Shown: piece by piece, positions 8,746 through 18,670 of the stretch
How positions within the stretch are numbered: the stretch's first letter is position 1
Layout: each line of letters opens with the position of its first letter
Assembly: GCF_016650695.1 (NCBI RefSeq)
Contig: NZ_JAEKFH010000003.1
Coordinates: 578,001-642,000, forward strand
DNA length: 64,000 nt
Source: Pseudomonas sp. TH41
GTDB taxonomy: Bacteria; Pseudomonadota; Gammaproteobacteria; Pseudomonadales; Pseudomonadaceae
Reading direction: 5' to 3'
The notes under the pieces: generated by a model
The model's input: the letters and a program-made list of their open reading frames with translations, nothing else
What the model was told of the DNA's origin: nothing
Databases searched by the model: none
Program-made: the position numbers and the translations under genes

Positions 8746-10140
8746 ATGAGCCGTATCGAAACCGACAGCCTTGGCCAGGTGGATGTCCCGGATGAAGCCT
8801 ACTGGGGCGCTCAGACGCAACGCTCGCTGATTAACTTCGCCATCGGCAACGAGCGCATGCCGCTGGCGGTGCTGCACGCGCTGGCGCTGATCAAGAAAGC
8901 CGCGGCACGGGTCAACAACCGCAATGGCGATCTGCCCGCCGACATCGCCCGACTGATTGAACAGGCGGCCGACGAAGTGCTCGACGGCAACCACGACGAC
9001 CAGTTTCCGCTGGTGGTCTGGCAGACCGGCAGCGGCACCCAGAGCAACATGAACGTCAACGAAGTGATCGCCGGGCGTGCCAACGAACTGGCCGGAAACC
9101 CACGCGGCGGCAAGGCGCCGGTTCACCCGAACGATCATGTCAACCGCTCCCAGAGTTCCAACGACTGCTTCCCCACCGCCATGCACATCGCCACTGTTCA
9201 GGCCGTGCAGCAGCATTTGCTGCCGGCCATCGGCGAACTGTCCGGCGGGTTGGCCGAGCTCTCGACGCGGCACATGAAACTGGTCAAGACCGGCCGGACC
9301 CATATGATGGACGCGACGCCGATTACGTTCGGCCAGGAACTCTCGGCGTTCATCGCACAACTGGATTACGCCGAACGGGCGATCCGCAGCGCCCTGCCGG
9401 CCGTCTGTGAACTGGCCCAGGGCGGCACTGCTGTCGGCACCGGACTGAATTCGCCCCACGGTTTTGGCGAAGCCATCGCCGCCGAACTGGCCGCGCTCTC
9501 AGGCCTGCCGTTCATCACTGCGCCGAACAAATTTGCCGCCCTCGCCGGCCATGAGCCGTTGACCACGTTGTCCGGCGCGCTGAAAACCCTCGCCGTGACC
9601 CTGATGAAAATCGCCAACGACTTGCGCTTGCTGGGTTCCGGCCCGCGAGCCGGTTTGGCCGAAGTGAAACTGCCAGCCAACGAACCGGGCAGCTCGATCA
9701 TGCCCGGCAAGGTCAATCCAACCCAGTGCGAAGCCTTGTCGATGCTGGCGTGCCAAGTGTTGGGCAATGACGTCGCCATCGGCTTTGCGGCGAGTCAGGG
9801 GCACTTGCAACTGAACGTGTTCAAACCGGTGATCATCCACAACCTGCTGCAATCGATCCGCCTGCTGGGCGATGGCTGCAGCAACTTCCAGCAGCATTGC
9901 ATCGCCGGCCTGGAACCGGATGCGGCAAACATGGCGGAACATCTGGAGCGTGGATTGATGTTGGTGACCGCGTTGAATCCGCATATCGGCTATGACAAGT
10001 CGGCGGAGATTGCCAAGAAGGCCTACGCCGAAGGGCTGACCTTGCGTGAAGCCGCATTGCGGCTGGGGTATCTGACGGATGCCGAGTTTGATGCGTGGGT
10101 GCGGCCGGAGAATATGTTGGAGGCAGGGGCCAAGGGCTGA
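8746..10140 (+). CDS. fumC: Fumarate hydratase class II (FumC)
   Basis: 464 residues. Interconverts fumarate and L-malate in the TCA cycle; the class II enzyme is iron-free and tetrameric. Visible motifs are [10 protein letters not shown] (substrate loop), HPNDHVN, the A/B-site segment [12 protein letters not shown] and the lyase signature [11 protein letters not shown]. Two consecutive ATG codons (8743, 8746) follow AGGAG at 8733-8737; I use the second, 8 bases from the RBS, because the family N-terminus is usually MSR. The gene stands alone, with a REPIN 15 bases after its stop. Confidence 0.96.
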   Translation: MSRIETDSLGQVDVPDEAYWGAQTQRSLINFAIGNERMPLAVLHALALIKKAAARVNNRNGDLPADIARLIEQAADEVLDGNHDDQFPLVVWQTGSGTQSNMNVNEVIAGRANELAGNPRGGKAPVHPNDHVNRSQSSNDCFPTAMHIATVQAVQQHLLPAIGELSGGLAELSTRHMKLVKTGRTHMMDATPITFGQELSAFIAQLDYAERAIRSALPAVCELAQGGTAVGTGLNSPHGFGEAIAAELAALSGLPFITAPNKFAALAGHEPLTTLSGALKTLAVTLMKIANDLRLLGSGPRAGLAEVKLPANEPGSSIMPGKVNPTQCEALSMLACQVLGNDVAIGFAASQGHLQLNVFKPVIIHNLLQSIRLLGDGCSNFQQHCIAGLEPDAANMAEHLERGLMLVTALNPHIGYDKSAEIAKKAYAEGLTLREAALRLGYLTDAEFDAWVRPENMLEAGAKG

Positions 10141-10155
10141 TATTGAGGTAAACCC

Positions 10156-10232
10156 AAAAGATCGCAGCCTTCGGCAGCTCCTACAGGTAATTCGCGATCC
10201 CCTGTAGGAGCTGCCGAAGGCTGCGATCTTTT
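10156..10232. repeat. REPIN (inverted pair, GATCGCAGCC type)
   Basis: Perfect 32-base arms 10156-10187 and 10201-10232, each containing GATCGCAGCCTTCGGCAGCT or its complement, separated by 13 bases. It lies between the convergent ends of fumC and the EamA-type transporter gene. Confidence 0.95.
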
Positions 10233-10237
10233 GATCT

Positions 10238-11191
10238 TCAGGCCATCCGCATCCGCCGCGCCCGGAGCCCGGCAATCAGCGATGGCCCCAACGCCACCAA
10301 CGCCGATCCCAGCACCACCAGCACCGCCCCGCCATACCCCAAACCATTGATCGTCTCGGCATGCACATACTCTGGCCACATCCATGCCGCGAACGCCACC
10401 GCAACAAAGGTCACCAACGGTGTGATCGCCAAGGTCGCACTCACCCGCGAAGCTTCCCAATGGGCCAGTGCTTCAGCGAACGCGCCATAGGCAATCAAGG
10501 TGTTCATGCAGCACGCCAGCAACAGCCAACCTTGCAGCGGGTTCAATTGCAGCGCTTCCAGCGGGTGCACCCACGGCGTCAGCAACAGCGCGCAAAACAG
10601 GTAGATCACCATCATGACCTGCAACGAATTCCACACCGTCAGCAGTTGTTTCTGGCCCAGCGCATAGAAGGTCCAGACCGTTGAAGCCAACAGCACCATC
10701 AACACACCGGCGGTGTAGTCCGTCAGGGACGTGAGCAACTCAGTCAGACGCTGATTGAAAAACAGCCCGAAGCCAATGAGCAGCACCAGCAAGCCAATGC
10801 CCTGCCCCACACTGAACCGTTCCTTGAACACAAACAGACTGGCGATCAGCAACATGATCGGCCCCATTTGCACCACCAGCTGAGCGGTGCCGGGGCTGAG
10901 CAGGTTCAGGCCCATCAGGTACAGCACGTAGTTGCCCACCAGACCGAGCACCGCCATCACCACCAGCCAGCCACCGCGCGGGCCCAGGACTTTTCGACTC
11001 GGCAGACGTTTGGTCGCTGCCAGGTAAATGAACAGGCACCCACCGGAAACCGTCAGGCGAAACCAGGTCACCGTCACCGGGTCCATCACCAGCAGCACTT
11101 GTTTGAGTTTGATCGGCAGGATTCCCCACAGCAACGCGGTCAACAGGGCCAGGAACAGACCGTAAACCCAGCGACCCGATGAAATGTGCAT
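10238..11191 (-). CDS. DMT-superfamily (EamA/RhaT-like) transporter
   Basis: 317 residues and about ten hydrophobic helices in two EamA-like halves, as usual for drug/metabolite exporters of the inner membrane. The frame extends upstream to 11251, but the protein most likely starts at the ATG at 11191 (MHISSGRWVYGL), just before the first helix; a weak GGGG lies upstream. The C-terminus is short and basic (RARRMRMA). Substrate unknown. The gene is monocistronic between a REPIN and the divergent DUF6316 gene. Confidence 0.87.
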   Translation of the reverse strand: MHISSGRWVYGLFLALLTALLWGILPIKLKQVLLVMDPVTVTWFRLTVSGGCLFIYLAATKRLPSRKVLGPRGGWLVVMAVLGLVGNYVLYLMGLNLLSPGTAQLVVQMGPIMLLIASLFVFKERFSVGQGIGLLVLLIGFGLFFNQRLTELLTSLTDYTAGVLMVLLASTVWTFYALGQKQLLTVWNSLQVMMVIYLFCALLLTPWVHPLEALQLNPLQGWLLLACCMNTLIAYGAFAEALAHWEASRVSATLAITPLVTFVAVAFAAWMWPEYVHAETINGLGYGGAVLVVLGSALVALGPSLIAGLRARRMRMA

Positions 11192-11402
11192 GCGAACCCC
11201 AAAACCAGAAAACCAGATCCGCCATTCTAGGCGCAGAGCTGTGCGGCACACAGGGACAGTTTGTCGTTGGCCGCGAATGAAACTGTGCAGGTCGCAACGT
11301 TAAATTGGCACGCTGCCGTCGATCAGGTGATCAGGCGTTGCAAGGGGTTCATGCATAAGCTCATTGGACTCACCACCGGCTAAAACACTTCAGGAGTTTG
11401 CC

Positions 11403-11597
11403 ATGTACGGCATGCGCGCCCAGGACAACGCCCCCGCCACGCATTTTCGCAGCCACCGGATGTGCCGTGTGAATGGAGAGTTGTACTTCAGCACCCGGGA
11501 AAACACCCTGGAGGGGCCGTTTGATAATCCGGAGCGCGTGGCGCGGGAAATTCAGGCGTATATCGATCGGATGCAGGCATTGGGCGCAAGACGTTAG
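11403..11597 (+). CDS. Small DUF6316-like protein
   Basis: 64 residues, start chosen at the ATG preceded by AGGAG (11392-11396). The protein contains HFRSHRMCRVNGELYFSTRE and ends in a helical arginine-rich segment. It resembles a small family found in Pseudomonas (DUF6316 from memory). No signal peptide or membrane segment. Function unknown. A REP pair follows 13 bases after the stop. Confidence 0.75.
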   Translation: MYGMRAQDNAPATHFRSHRMCRVNGELYFSTRENTLEGPFDNPERVAREIQAYIDRMQALGARR

Positions 11598-11610
11598 ACC
11601 GGAGCGCTGC

Positions 11611-11693
11611 CTTCGCGAGCAAGCCCGCTCCCACATTTAACCGCATTCCAATTTGAAAACCCGGTCAATGTGGGAGCGGGCTTGCTCGCGAAG
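11611..11693. repeat. REPIN (CGCGAGCAAGCCCGCTCCCAC type)
   Basis: Perfect 26-base arms 11611-11636 and 11668-11693 separated by 31 bases, between the convergent DUF6316 and thiolase genes. Confidence 0.95.
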
Positions 11694-11725
11694 TCGATGT
11701 AACAATCACCACAAACTGTCGAGGT

Positions 11726-12910
11726 TTAACGCACCGCTTCAAACAACCCCGTAGCCCCCATCCCGCCCCCCACGCACATGGTGACGATGCCATAACGCAG
11801 TGTGCGTCGCTGCAACTCACGAACAAGGTGGCCGACCTGGCGCGAACCGGTCATGCCGAACGGATGGCCGATGGAGATCGAGCCGCCATTGACGTTGTAT
11901 TTCTCGTTATCGATCCCTAGCCGGTTGCGGCTGTACAGGCACTGAGAGGCGAATGCTTCGTTGAGCTCCCACAGGTCAATGTCGGCAATCTGCAAACCTT
12001 TGGCCTTGAGCAGTTTCGGCACTGAAAAAACCGGGCCGATGCCCATTTCATCCGGTGCACACCCGGCCACGGTAAAACCGCGGAAGAAGGCTTTCGGCTT
12101 CAGGCCCAGCGCCAGGGCTTTTTCCAGGCTCATTACCAGGGTCATGGAGGCGCCGTCGGAGAGTTGCGACGAGTTACCAGCCGTGACCGAACCGTCTTCG
12201 GAAAACACCGGTTTCAAACCTGCCAGACTTTCCAGTGTGGTATCCGGTCGATTGCAGTCATCCCGATCGACGATGCCGTCGAGGATTTTCACCTCACCGG
12301 TCGCCTTGTCTTCAACCCGATACTTCACCGCCATCGGCACGATTTCATCGTCGAACAACCCGGCGGCTTGAGCCTGGGCGGTACGTTGCTGGCTTTGCAG
12401 GGCGTACAGGTCTTGCTCTTCGCGGCTGACGTTGTAACGACGAGCGACGATTTCGGCGGTCTGGCCCATTGGGAAGTAGATGCCCGGCACCTGCTCTTTG
12501 AGCAGCGGGTTGATCAGGTTATCGGTGTTGACGCTTTTCATCGTGAGGCTGATGGACTCGACGCCACCGGCGACGATGATGTCGCTGCACCCCGAAGCGA
12601 TCTGGTTGGCAGCAATGGCAATCGCCTGCAAGCCCGACGAGCAGAAACGGTTCAGGGTCATGCCGGCAGTGCCGATGCCCAGACGCGACAACACCGCGAC
12701 GTTGCGACCGATGTTGTAACCCTGGGCGCCTTCGTTGGAGCCGGCGCCGACGATGCAGTCTTCGACACTGGCCGGGTCAATGCCCGTGCGCATCAACAAG
12801 GCATCGACACAATGTGCCGCCATGTCGTCAGGGCGGGTCTGGTTGAACTTGCCGCGAAAGGACTTGGCCAGGCCGGTCCGCACACTGTCGACGATCACCA
12901 CTTCACGCAT
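11726..12910 (-). CDS. Thiolase family acetyl-CoA C-acyltransferase
   Basis: 394 residues, a standard thiolase length. Catalytic features are the nucleophile Cys in NRFCSSGLQAI (about residue 90), GHPFGMTGSRQ (His, about 350) and CVGGGMGATG near the C-terminus (Cys, about 380). It would cleave or form beta-ketoacyl-CoA, in fatty-acid beta-oxidation or acetoacetyl-CoA metabolism. The ATG at 12910 has GAGG 6 bases upstream; longer in-frame starts up to 12985 look spurious. There is no fadB partner beside it, so whether it is a degradative or biosynthetic thiolase is open. Confidence 0.9.
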   Translation of the reverse strand: MREVVIVDSVRTGLAKSFRGKFNQTRPDDMAAHCVDALLMRTGIDPASVEDCIVGAGSNEGAQGYNIGRNVAVLSRLGIGTAGMTLNRFCSSGLQAIAIAANQIASGCSDIIVAGGVESISLTMKSVNTDNLINPLLKEQVPGIYFPMGQTAEIVARRYNVSREEQDLYALQSQQRTAQAQAAGLFDDEIVPMAVKYRVEDKATGEVKILDGIVDRDDCNRPDTTLESLAGLKPVFSEDGSVTAGNSSQLSDGASMTLVMSLEKALALGLKPKAFFRGFTVAGCAPDEMGIGPVFSVPKLLKAKGLQIADIDLWELNEAFASQCLYSRNRLGIDNEKYNVNGGSISIGHPFGMTGSRQVGHLVRELQRRTLRYGIVTMCVGGGMGATGLFEAVR

Positions 12911-13012
12911 GGCATACCTCATTGTTGTTGTCGGTTGAGAGTGGACCGAGCATAAGTCCACCCCATTACCCACAGCGACAATCATTCACCCCGCGTATGC
13001 GCAACCATCGGC

Positions 13013-14533
13013 TTACCGCTTGTTTTTCAGCTTTTTCTCATGCTTGTCGGATTTTTCGAACGCCTCTTCCAGCGCACGGTTGATGGTGCGCAAGACCTTG
13101 ACGCGTGCCCAATGCTTGTCATTGGCCTCCACCAGGGTCCAGGGCGAAATCTCGGTGCTGGTGCGATCGACCATGTCACTGACGGCGGCGCGGTAGTTGT
13201 CCCATTTTTCACGATTGCGCCAATCATCTTCGGTGATCTTGAAGCGCTTGAAGGGGATCTGTTCGCGCGCCTCGAACCGTTCCAGTTGAGTCTGCTTGTC
13301 GATGGCCAGCCAAAATTTGACCACGATCACGCCGGCATCGGCGATCTGCTCTTCGAAGTCGTTGATTTCACTATAGGCACGTAGCCAGTCAGCCGGACTG
13401 CAAAAGCCCTCGATGCGCTCTACCAGTACCCGGCCATACCAGGACCGGTCGAACACGGTAAATTTGCCCCGTGCCGGAAGATGCCGCCAGAAACGCCAAA
13501 GGTAGGGGTGCGCCCGCTCCTCCTCGGTCGGCGCAGCGATCGGCACGATGCTGTATTGGCGCGGGTCCAGCGCTGCAGCCACCCGGCGGATTGCCCCGCC
13601 CTTACCGGCGGCGTCGTTGCCTTCGAACACCGCCACCAGGGCGTGTCGACGCATGCGTTTGTCGCGCATCAGCCCGGAAAAACGCGCCTGCTCGGTGATC
13701 AGTTGTTCCTCGTAATCGTCCTTGGCCAGATGCAAAGTCAGATCGAGGCTGTCCAGCAAGTTCATCTGATCGACGCTGCTGGGCAATGGCGCGGCACTGA
13801 CTTTGTCGGGGTGAATCTTGGGACGACTCAGGGCCGCCTGCAGGCCTTCAAGCAGGATCTTGCCCACCGCCAGGCTGCGATAACGCGCGTCCATTCCGGC
13901 GATCACATGCCATGGCGCATAGTCACGGCTGGTGCGGCGCAGAATGCGTTCGCCATATTTCACAAATTTGTCGTAGGTCTGGGATTGTTGCCAGTCCAGC
14001 GGACTGATGCGCCAGCTGTGCAGCGGGTCATCCGCCAAGGCTTTGAGGCGGGCCTTCATCTGCTTCTTGGAGAGGTGGAACCAGAACTTGAAGATCAGCG
14101 CGCCTTCATCGCACAGCATCTTCTCCAGTCGCTCGGCGGCGTTAATGCCCTGGTCGAGCCGAGGGTCCTTGAACTCACCATTGACCCGGCCTTGCAGCAT
14201 CTGGCTGTACCAATTGCCAAAGAAAATCCCCATGCGGCCCTTGGCGGGCAGCATCCGCCAGTAACGCCACGCCGGTGGCCGCGCCAGCTCTTCGTCGGTC
14301 TGCTGATCAAAGGTGCGGACCTCAATCAAGCGCGGGTCCATCCACTCGTTGAGCAATTTGACCGTTTCGCCCTTGCCGGCGCCTTCGATGCCGTTGATCA
14401 AAATGATCACCGGAAAACGTTTTTGTTGCTGAAGCTCGAACTGCGCTTCCAGCAACGCTTCACGCAGGGCCGGCACTTCGGCGTCATAGGTTTCTTTGTC
14501 GATGGCGTGACCGATTTCAGCAGATTCGAACAT
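13013..14533 (-). CDS. pap: Polyphosphate:AMP phosphotransferase (tandem PPK2)
   Basis: 506 residues built of two PPK2 domains in tandem, the class that phosphorylates AMP to ADP with polyphosphate. Each half has a P-loop: GIEGAGKGE near residue 45 and GNDAAGKGGAIRR near 310, with lid/acceptor segments PPAWRYWRMLPAKG and YLWRFWRHLPARGKF. The start at 14533 has GGAG 6 bases upstream; an in-frame ATG at 14560 lacks one. The C-terminus is lysine-rich. Acts in cytoplasmic energy and polyphosphate turnover. Monocistronic. Confidence 0.93.
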   Translation of the reverse strand: MFESAEIGHAIDKETYDAEVPALREALLEAQFELQQQKRFPVIILINGIEGAGKGETVKLLNEWMDPRLIEVRTFDQQTDEELARPPAWRYWRMLPAKGRMGIFFGNWYSQMLQGRVNGEFKDPRLDQGINAAERLEKMLCDEGALIFKFWFHLSKKQMKARLKALADDPLHSWRISPLDWQQSQTYDKFVKYGERILRRTSRDYAPWHVIAGMDARYRSLAVGKILLEGLQAALSRPKIHPDKVSAAPLPSSVDQMNLLDSLDLTLHLAKDDYEEQLITEQARFSGLMRDKRMRRHALVAVFEGNDAAGKGGAIRRVAAALDPRQYSIVPIAAPTEEERAHPYLWRFWRHLPARGKFTVFDRSWYGRVLVERIEGFCSPADWLRAYSEINDFEEQIADAGVIVVKFWLAIDKQTQLERFEAREQIPFKRFKITEDDWRNREKWDNYRAAVSDMVDRTSTEISPWTLVEANDKHWARVKVLRTINRALEEAFEKSDKHEKKLKNKR

Positions 14534-14614
14534 GGACGACTCCCTTCCCGGATTGAGCAAGACTAGCGGATTGGGACGACAGTCAGCAGAGAAAATTCCC
14601 TGCGGTGTGGACTT

Positions 14615-14716
14615 CTGTAGGAGCGAGCCTGCTCGCGATGGACGTTAACGATAACGGGTATTTTCTGAATAACCGCGCCGCTCTTGAGTCCATCGCGAGC
14701 GAGCTCGCTCCTACAG
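14615..14716. repeat. REPIN (TGTAGGAGCGAGC type)
   Basis: Near-perfect arms 14615-14642 and 14689-14716 with core GCTCGCGATGGA or its complement and a 46-base spacer, in the divergent promoter region between pap and mnmC. Confidence 0.92.
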
Positions 14717-14787
14717 GGGCAAGCCACGGATCAAGCACCGCCTCGGCAATCGGCTAGAATGGCCGCCTTGTCGTTGCCGAGCCTGCC

Positions 14788-16770
14788 ATGAAACCTGTAT
14801 TGCCCCACGCCCAGCTCGACTGGGACGACCAAGGGCTCCCGCGTTCGCGGGTGTTCGATGATGTCTATTTTTCGGACAAGTCGGGCCTTGATGAAACCCG
14901 TTACGTGTTCCTCGAACAAAACGCTTTGCATGAACGCTTCGCCGCATTGCCGGCGGGCGGTCGATTGGTGATTGGCGAGACCGGCTTCGGCACCGGGTTA
15001 AATTTTCTTTGCGCCTGGCAACTGTTCGAACAGCACGCGGTGGCCGGTGCGCGGTTGCATTTTGTCAGCGTCGAAAAGTACCCGCTGAGTCCGTCTGACC
15101 TGCAACGAGCCTTGGCCCTGTGGCCTGAACTCACCCTGTTTGCCGATCAGCTGTTAGCGCAATACGTGGCGATCCATCAAGGCTTCCAGCGCCTGGTGCT
15201 GGATAACGGCCGAGTCACCCTGACCCTGCTCATCGGCGATGCGCTGGAGCAGTTGCCGCAACTGGACGCGCAGATCGACGCCTGGTTTCTCGACGGTTTT
15301 GCCCCGGCAAAAAACCCCGACATGTGGACCGCCGAGCTGTTTGCCGAACTGGCCCGTCTGGCCGCGCCCGACTCGACCATCAGCACCTTCACCAGCACCG
15401 GCTGGGTGCGGCGCCTGCTGAATGCGGCGGGTTTCAAGATGAAGCGCACCCCTGGCATCGGCCACAAATGGGAAATCCTGCGCGGCGTGTTTCTCGGTTG
15501 GCCGCAAGACGTAACAGCGCCAGCCGTGGCCAAACCGTGGTTCGCGCGTCCGACGCCGCTGACCGGCGAACGTCATGCACTGGTGGTCGGTGCGGGTCTG
15601 GCGGGATGCGCCAGCGCCGCCAGCCTGGCGGCACGGGGTTGGCACGTGAGTCTGCTGGAACGGCACGACGCTCTGGCGCAGGAAGCCTCGGGTAATCCTC
15701 AGGGCGTGCTGTACCTCAAGCTTTCGGCACATGGCACGACGTTGTCGCAACTGATCGTCAGTGGATTCGGCTACACCCGACGCTTGCTCGAACACCTGCA
15801 GCGTGGCGTCGACTGGGACAATTGCGGCGTGCTGCAACTGGCGTTCAATGCCAAGGAAGCGGAGCGCCAGGCGCAATTGGCGGCGGCGTTCGCTCCAGAC
15901 CTGGTGCACTTGGTCGATCAGGCCCAGGCTCAGGCGCAGGCTGGCATTGCCTTGGAACACGGTGGACTGTTCTTTCCGGAAGGTGGCTGGGTTCACCCGC
16001 CCGCGCTGTGCCACTGGCAGGCGTCCTCGACGAACATTCAGTGGCTACCCCATCGCGAAGTGTTAGACCTGCGCAAGGTCGATGACCAGTGGCAGGCCTG
16101 GGATGGTGACGTTCTGCTGGCCAGTGCTCCCGTGGTAATTCTGGCGGGTGCCGCCGAGATCAAGCGTTTTGCGCAGAGCGCTGAGCTACCTCTCAAACGT
16201 ATTCGCGGTCAAATCACCCGACTGGCGCAAACCCCGGAAAGCCAAAGCCTGGCCACCGTTGTCTGCGCTGAAGGCTATGTCGCACCGGCTCGCTTGGGCG
16301 AACACACCCTCGGGGCCAGCTTCGATTTCAAGAGCGATGACCTGACCCCGACTGTCGCCGAACACCTCGGCAACCTGGCCCTGCTGGAGGAAATCTCCCC
16401 CGACCTGGCCACTCGACTGCACGCTCAGAAGCTGGACCCGCAACAACTTGAAGGACGCGCCGCCTTCCGGTGCACCAGCCCGGACTACTTGCCGATCGTC
16501 GGCCCGCTGGCCGAACACGTGACCTTCGCCGATGCGTACGCCGCACTAAGTAAAGACGCCCGCCAAGTCCCCGACATTCCTTGCCCCTGGCTTGAGGGTT
16601 TCTACGTGAACAGCGGGCATGGCTCTCGCGGTCTAATCACCGCCCCGCTGTCGGGAGAGCTGCTGGCGGCATGGCTGGATAACGAACCCTTGCCGCTGCC
16701 ACGAGCGGTCGCCGAGGCGTGTCATCCCAACCGTTTTGCCGTGCGCCAACTGGTCCGCGGAAAAATCTGA
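14788..16770 (+). CDS. mnmC: Bifunctional tRNA mnm5s2U biosynthesis enzyme MnmC
   Basis: 660 residues. The N-terminal methyltransferase domain has the SAM-binding stretch GETGFGTGLNF (residues ~60-70) and DGFAPAKNPDMW. The C-terminal FAD-dependent oxidoreductase begins near residue 265 with VVGAGLAGCASAASLAARGW. The oxidase half removes the carboxymethyl group from cmnm5s2U and the N-terminal half methylates nm5s2U, finishing the wobble uridine made by MnmEG. The start is ATG after a GAGCCTGCC leader with a weak RBS. The following 124 bases to the amidotransferase gene are probably that operon's promoter region. Confidence 0.95.
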   Translation: MKPVLPHAQLDWDDQGLPRSRVFDDVYFSDKSGLDETRYVFLEQNALHERFAALPAGGRLVIGETGFGTGLNFLCAWQLFEQHAVAGARLHFVSVEKYPLSPSDLQRALALWPELTLFADQLLAQYVAIHQGFQRLVLDNGRVTLTLLIGDALEQLPQLDAQIDAWFLDGFAPAKNPDMWTAELFAELARLAAPDSTISTFTSTGWVRRLLNAAGFKMKRTPGIGHKWEILRGVFLGWPQDVTAPAVAKPWFARPTPLTGERHALVVGAGLAGCASAASLAARGWHVSLLERHDALAQEASGNPQGVLYLKLSAHGTTLSQLIVSGFGYTRRLLEHLQRGVDWDNCGVLQLAFNAKEAERQAQLAAAFAPDLVHLVDQAQAQAQAGIALEHGGLFFPEGGWVHPPALCHWQASSTNIQWLPHREVLDLRKVDDQWQAWDGDVLLASAPVVILAGAAEIKRFAQSAELPLKRIRGQITRLAQTPESQSLATVVCAEGYVAPARLGEHTLGASFDFKSDDLTPTVAEHLGNLALLEEISPDLATRLHAQKLDPQQLEGRAAFRCTSPDYLPIVGPLAEHVTFADAYAALSKDARQVPDIPCPWLEGFYVNSGHGSRGLITAPLSGELLAAWLDNEPLPLPRAVAEACHPNRFAVRQLVRGKI

Positions 16771-16894
16771 CGCCCCGCCTTATAACTTATCGGTCTAAAA
16801 CTCCGGGGATTGAGCCGGGTCAGTTTCTGAGTACCCGCCGTTTCTGGCAGGTATCGATTGACCCTCCCCAACGGAAAAAACCGGTAAGGATTTT

Positions 16895-18667
16895 ATGTGC
16901 GGATTAGCTGGCGAGTTACGTTTTGATCATCAACCTGCGGACCTCGCAGCCGTTGAACGAATCACCCATCACCTGGCCCCTCGCGGCCCTGACGCGTGGG
17001 GATTTCACAGCCAAGGGCCGATTGCCCTGGGCCACCGCCGCCTGAAAATCATGGACCTGTCGGACGGCTCGGCGCAGCCGATGGTCGACAACCCACTGGG
17101 TCTGTCCCTGGCCTTCAACGGCGCGATCTACAACTTCCCCGAACTGCGCACCGAGCTGGAAAGTCTCGGTTACGCGTTCTATTCCGACGGCGACACCGAA
17201 GTGCTGCTCAAGGGTTATCACGCCTGGGGCGAAGCGCTGCTGCCGAAGCTCAATGGCATGTTCGCGTTTGCGATCTGGGAGCGTGATGCCAAGCGCCTGT
17301 TCATCGCCCGCGACCGTCTCGGCGTGAAGCCGCTGTACCTGTCGCGCACCGGCCAGCGCCTGCGCTTCGCCTCGGCACTGCCGGCGTTGCTCAAGGGCGG
17401 CGATATCAACCCGATTCTCGATCCGGTGGCGCTTAATCACTATTTGAATTTTCACGCTGTGGTCCCGGCGCCGCGCACCTTGCTCGCTGGCATCGAAAAG
17501 CTGCCGCCAGCCACTTGGATGCGCATCGAAGCGGACGGCACCACCGAGCAGAAAACCTGGTGGACCCTGCCCTACGGCCCAAACGCCGACGAGATGAATC
17601 TGACACTCGAAGACTGGCGCGACCGTGTGCTGGACAGCACCCGCGACGCCGTGGCGATTCGTCAACGTGCGGCGGTCGACGTTGGTGTGCTGCTTTCCGG
17701 TGGTGTCGATTCAAGCCTGCTGGTCGGTCTGTTGCGTGAAGTCGGCGTGGAAAACCTGTCGACCTTCTCTATCGGTTTCCAGGATGCCGGCGGCGAGCGC
17801 GGCGACGAGTTCCAGTATTCGGACCTGATCGCCAAGCATTACGGCACGCAGCACCACCAACTGCGCATCGACGAAAAAGAGATCATTGAACAATTGCCTG
17901 CCGCGTTCCGCGCCATGAGCGAGCCGATGGTCAGCCACGACTGTATCGCCTTCTATTTACTGTCTCGTGAAGTGGCCAAGCACTGCAAAGTGGTCCAAAG
18001 CGGTCAGGGTGCCGACGAGTTGTTTGCCGGTTATCACTGGTATCCGCAAGTCGACGGCGCCGCCGATCCCTACGCTGCGTATCGCGAGGCGTTCTTTGAC
18101 CGCAGCTACGACGACTACGCCGCCACTGTGCAACCGAAATGGCTGACCGCCAATGACGCCGCCGGTGACTTCGTCAAAGCACATTTCGCACAGCCTGGCG
18201 CGGATGCGGCAGTGGACAAAGCGTTGCGTCTGGACAGCACCGTGATGTTGGTCGACGACCCGGTCAAACGCGTCGACAACATGACCATGGCCTGGGGCCT
18301 GGAGGCGCGCACGCCGTTTCTCGACTATCGCCTGGTGGAATTGTCGGCCCGGGTGCCGGGCAAATTCAAACTGCCGGACGGTGGCAAACAGGTGTTGAAA
18401 GAAGCGGCGCGGTTGGTCATTCCGAGTGAAGTCATCGACCGCAAGAAAGGCTACTTCCCGGTGCCCGGACTCAAGCATCTACAGGGCGACACGCTGAACT
18501 GGGTGCGCGAATTACTGCTTGACCCGAGTCAGGACCGTGGCCTTTTCAACCCCGCGATGCTCGACCGCCTGTTGACCGATCCGCAAGGCCAGTTGACCCC
18601 GTTGCGCGGCTCCAAGCTGTGGCAACTCGCGGCTCTGAACCTGTGGCTCAGTGAACAAGGAATCTAA
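16895..18667 (+). CDS. asnO: N-acetylglutaminylglutamine amidotransferase (asparagine synthetase-like)
   Basis: 590 residues of the AsnB fold: nucleophile Cys2 directly after Met, a class II glutaminase domain (RGPDAWG, GHRRLKIMD, FNGAIYN), and a synthetase domain with PP-loop SGGVDSS near residues 268-274. In NAGGN biosynthesis it amidates N-acetylglutaminylglutamine, giving the osmoprotectant dipeptide made by Pseudomonas and rhizobia under salt stress. This specific role, rather than asparagine synthesis, is inferred from the neighbouring ngg-type gene, which starts 3 bases downstream. RBS AAGGA lies 6 bases before the ATG. Confidence 0.93.
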   Translation: MCGLAGELRFDHQPADLAAVERITHHLAPRGPDAWGFHSQGPIALGHRRLKIMDLSDGSAQPMVDNPLGLSLAFNGAIYNFPELRTELESLGYAFYSDGDTEVLLKGYHAWGEALLPKLNGMFAFAIWERDAKRLFIARDRLGVKPLYLSRTGQRLRFASALPALLKGGDINPILDPVALNHYLNFHAVVPAPRTLLAGIEKLPPATWMRIEADGTTEQKTWWTLPYGPNADEMNLTLEDWRDRVLDSTRDAVAIRQRAAVDVGVLLSGGVDSSLLVGLLREVGVENLSTFSIGFQDAGGERGDEFQYSDLIAKHYGTQHHQLRIDEKEIIEQLPAAFRAMSEPMVSHDCIAFYLLSREVAKHCKVVQSGQGADELFAGYHWYPQVDGAADPYAAYREAFFDRSYDDYAATVQPKWLTANDAAGDFVKAHFAQPGADAAVDKALRLDSTVMLVDDPVKRVDNMTMAWGLEARTPFLDYRLVELSARVPGKFKLPDGGKQVLKEAARLVIPSEVIDRKKGYFPVPGLKHLQGDTLNWVRELLLDPSQDRGLFNPAMLDRLLTDPQGQLTPLRGSKLWQLAALNLWLSEQGI

Positions 18668-18670
18668 TCG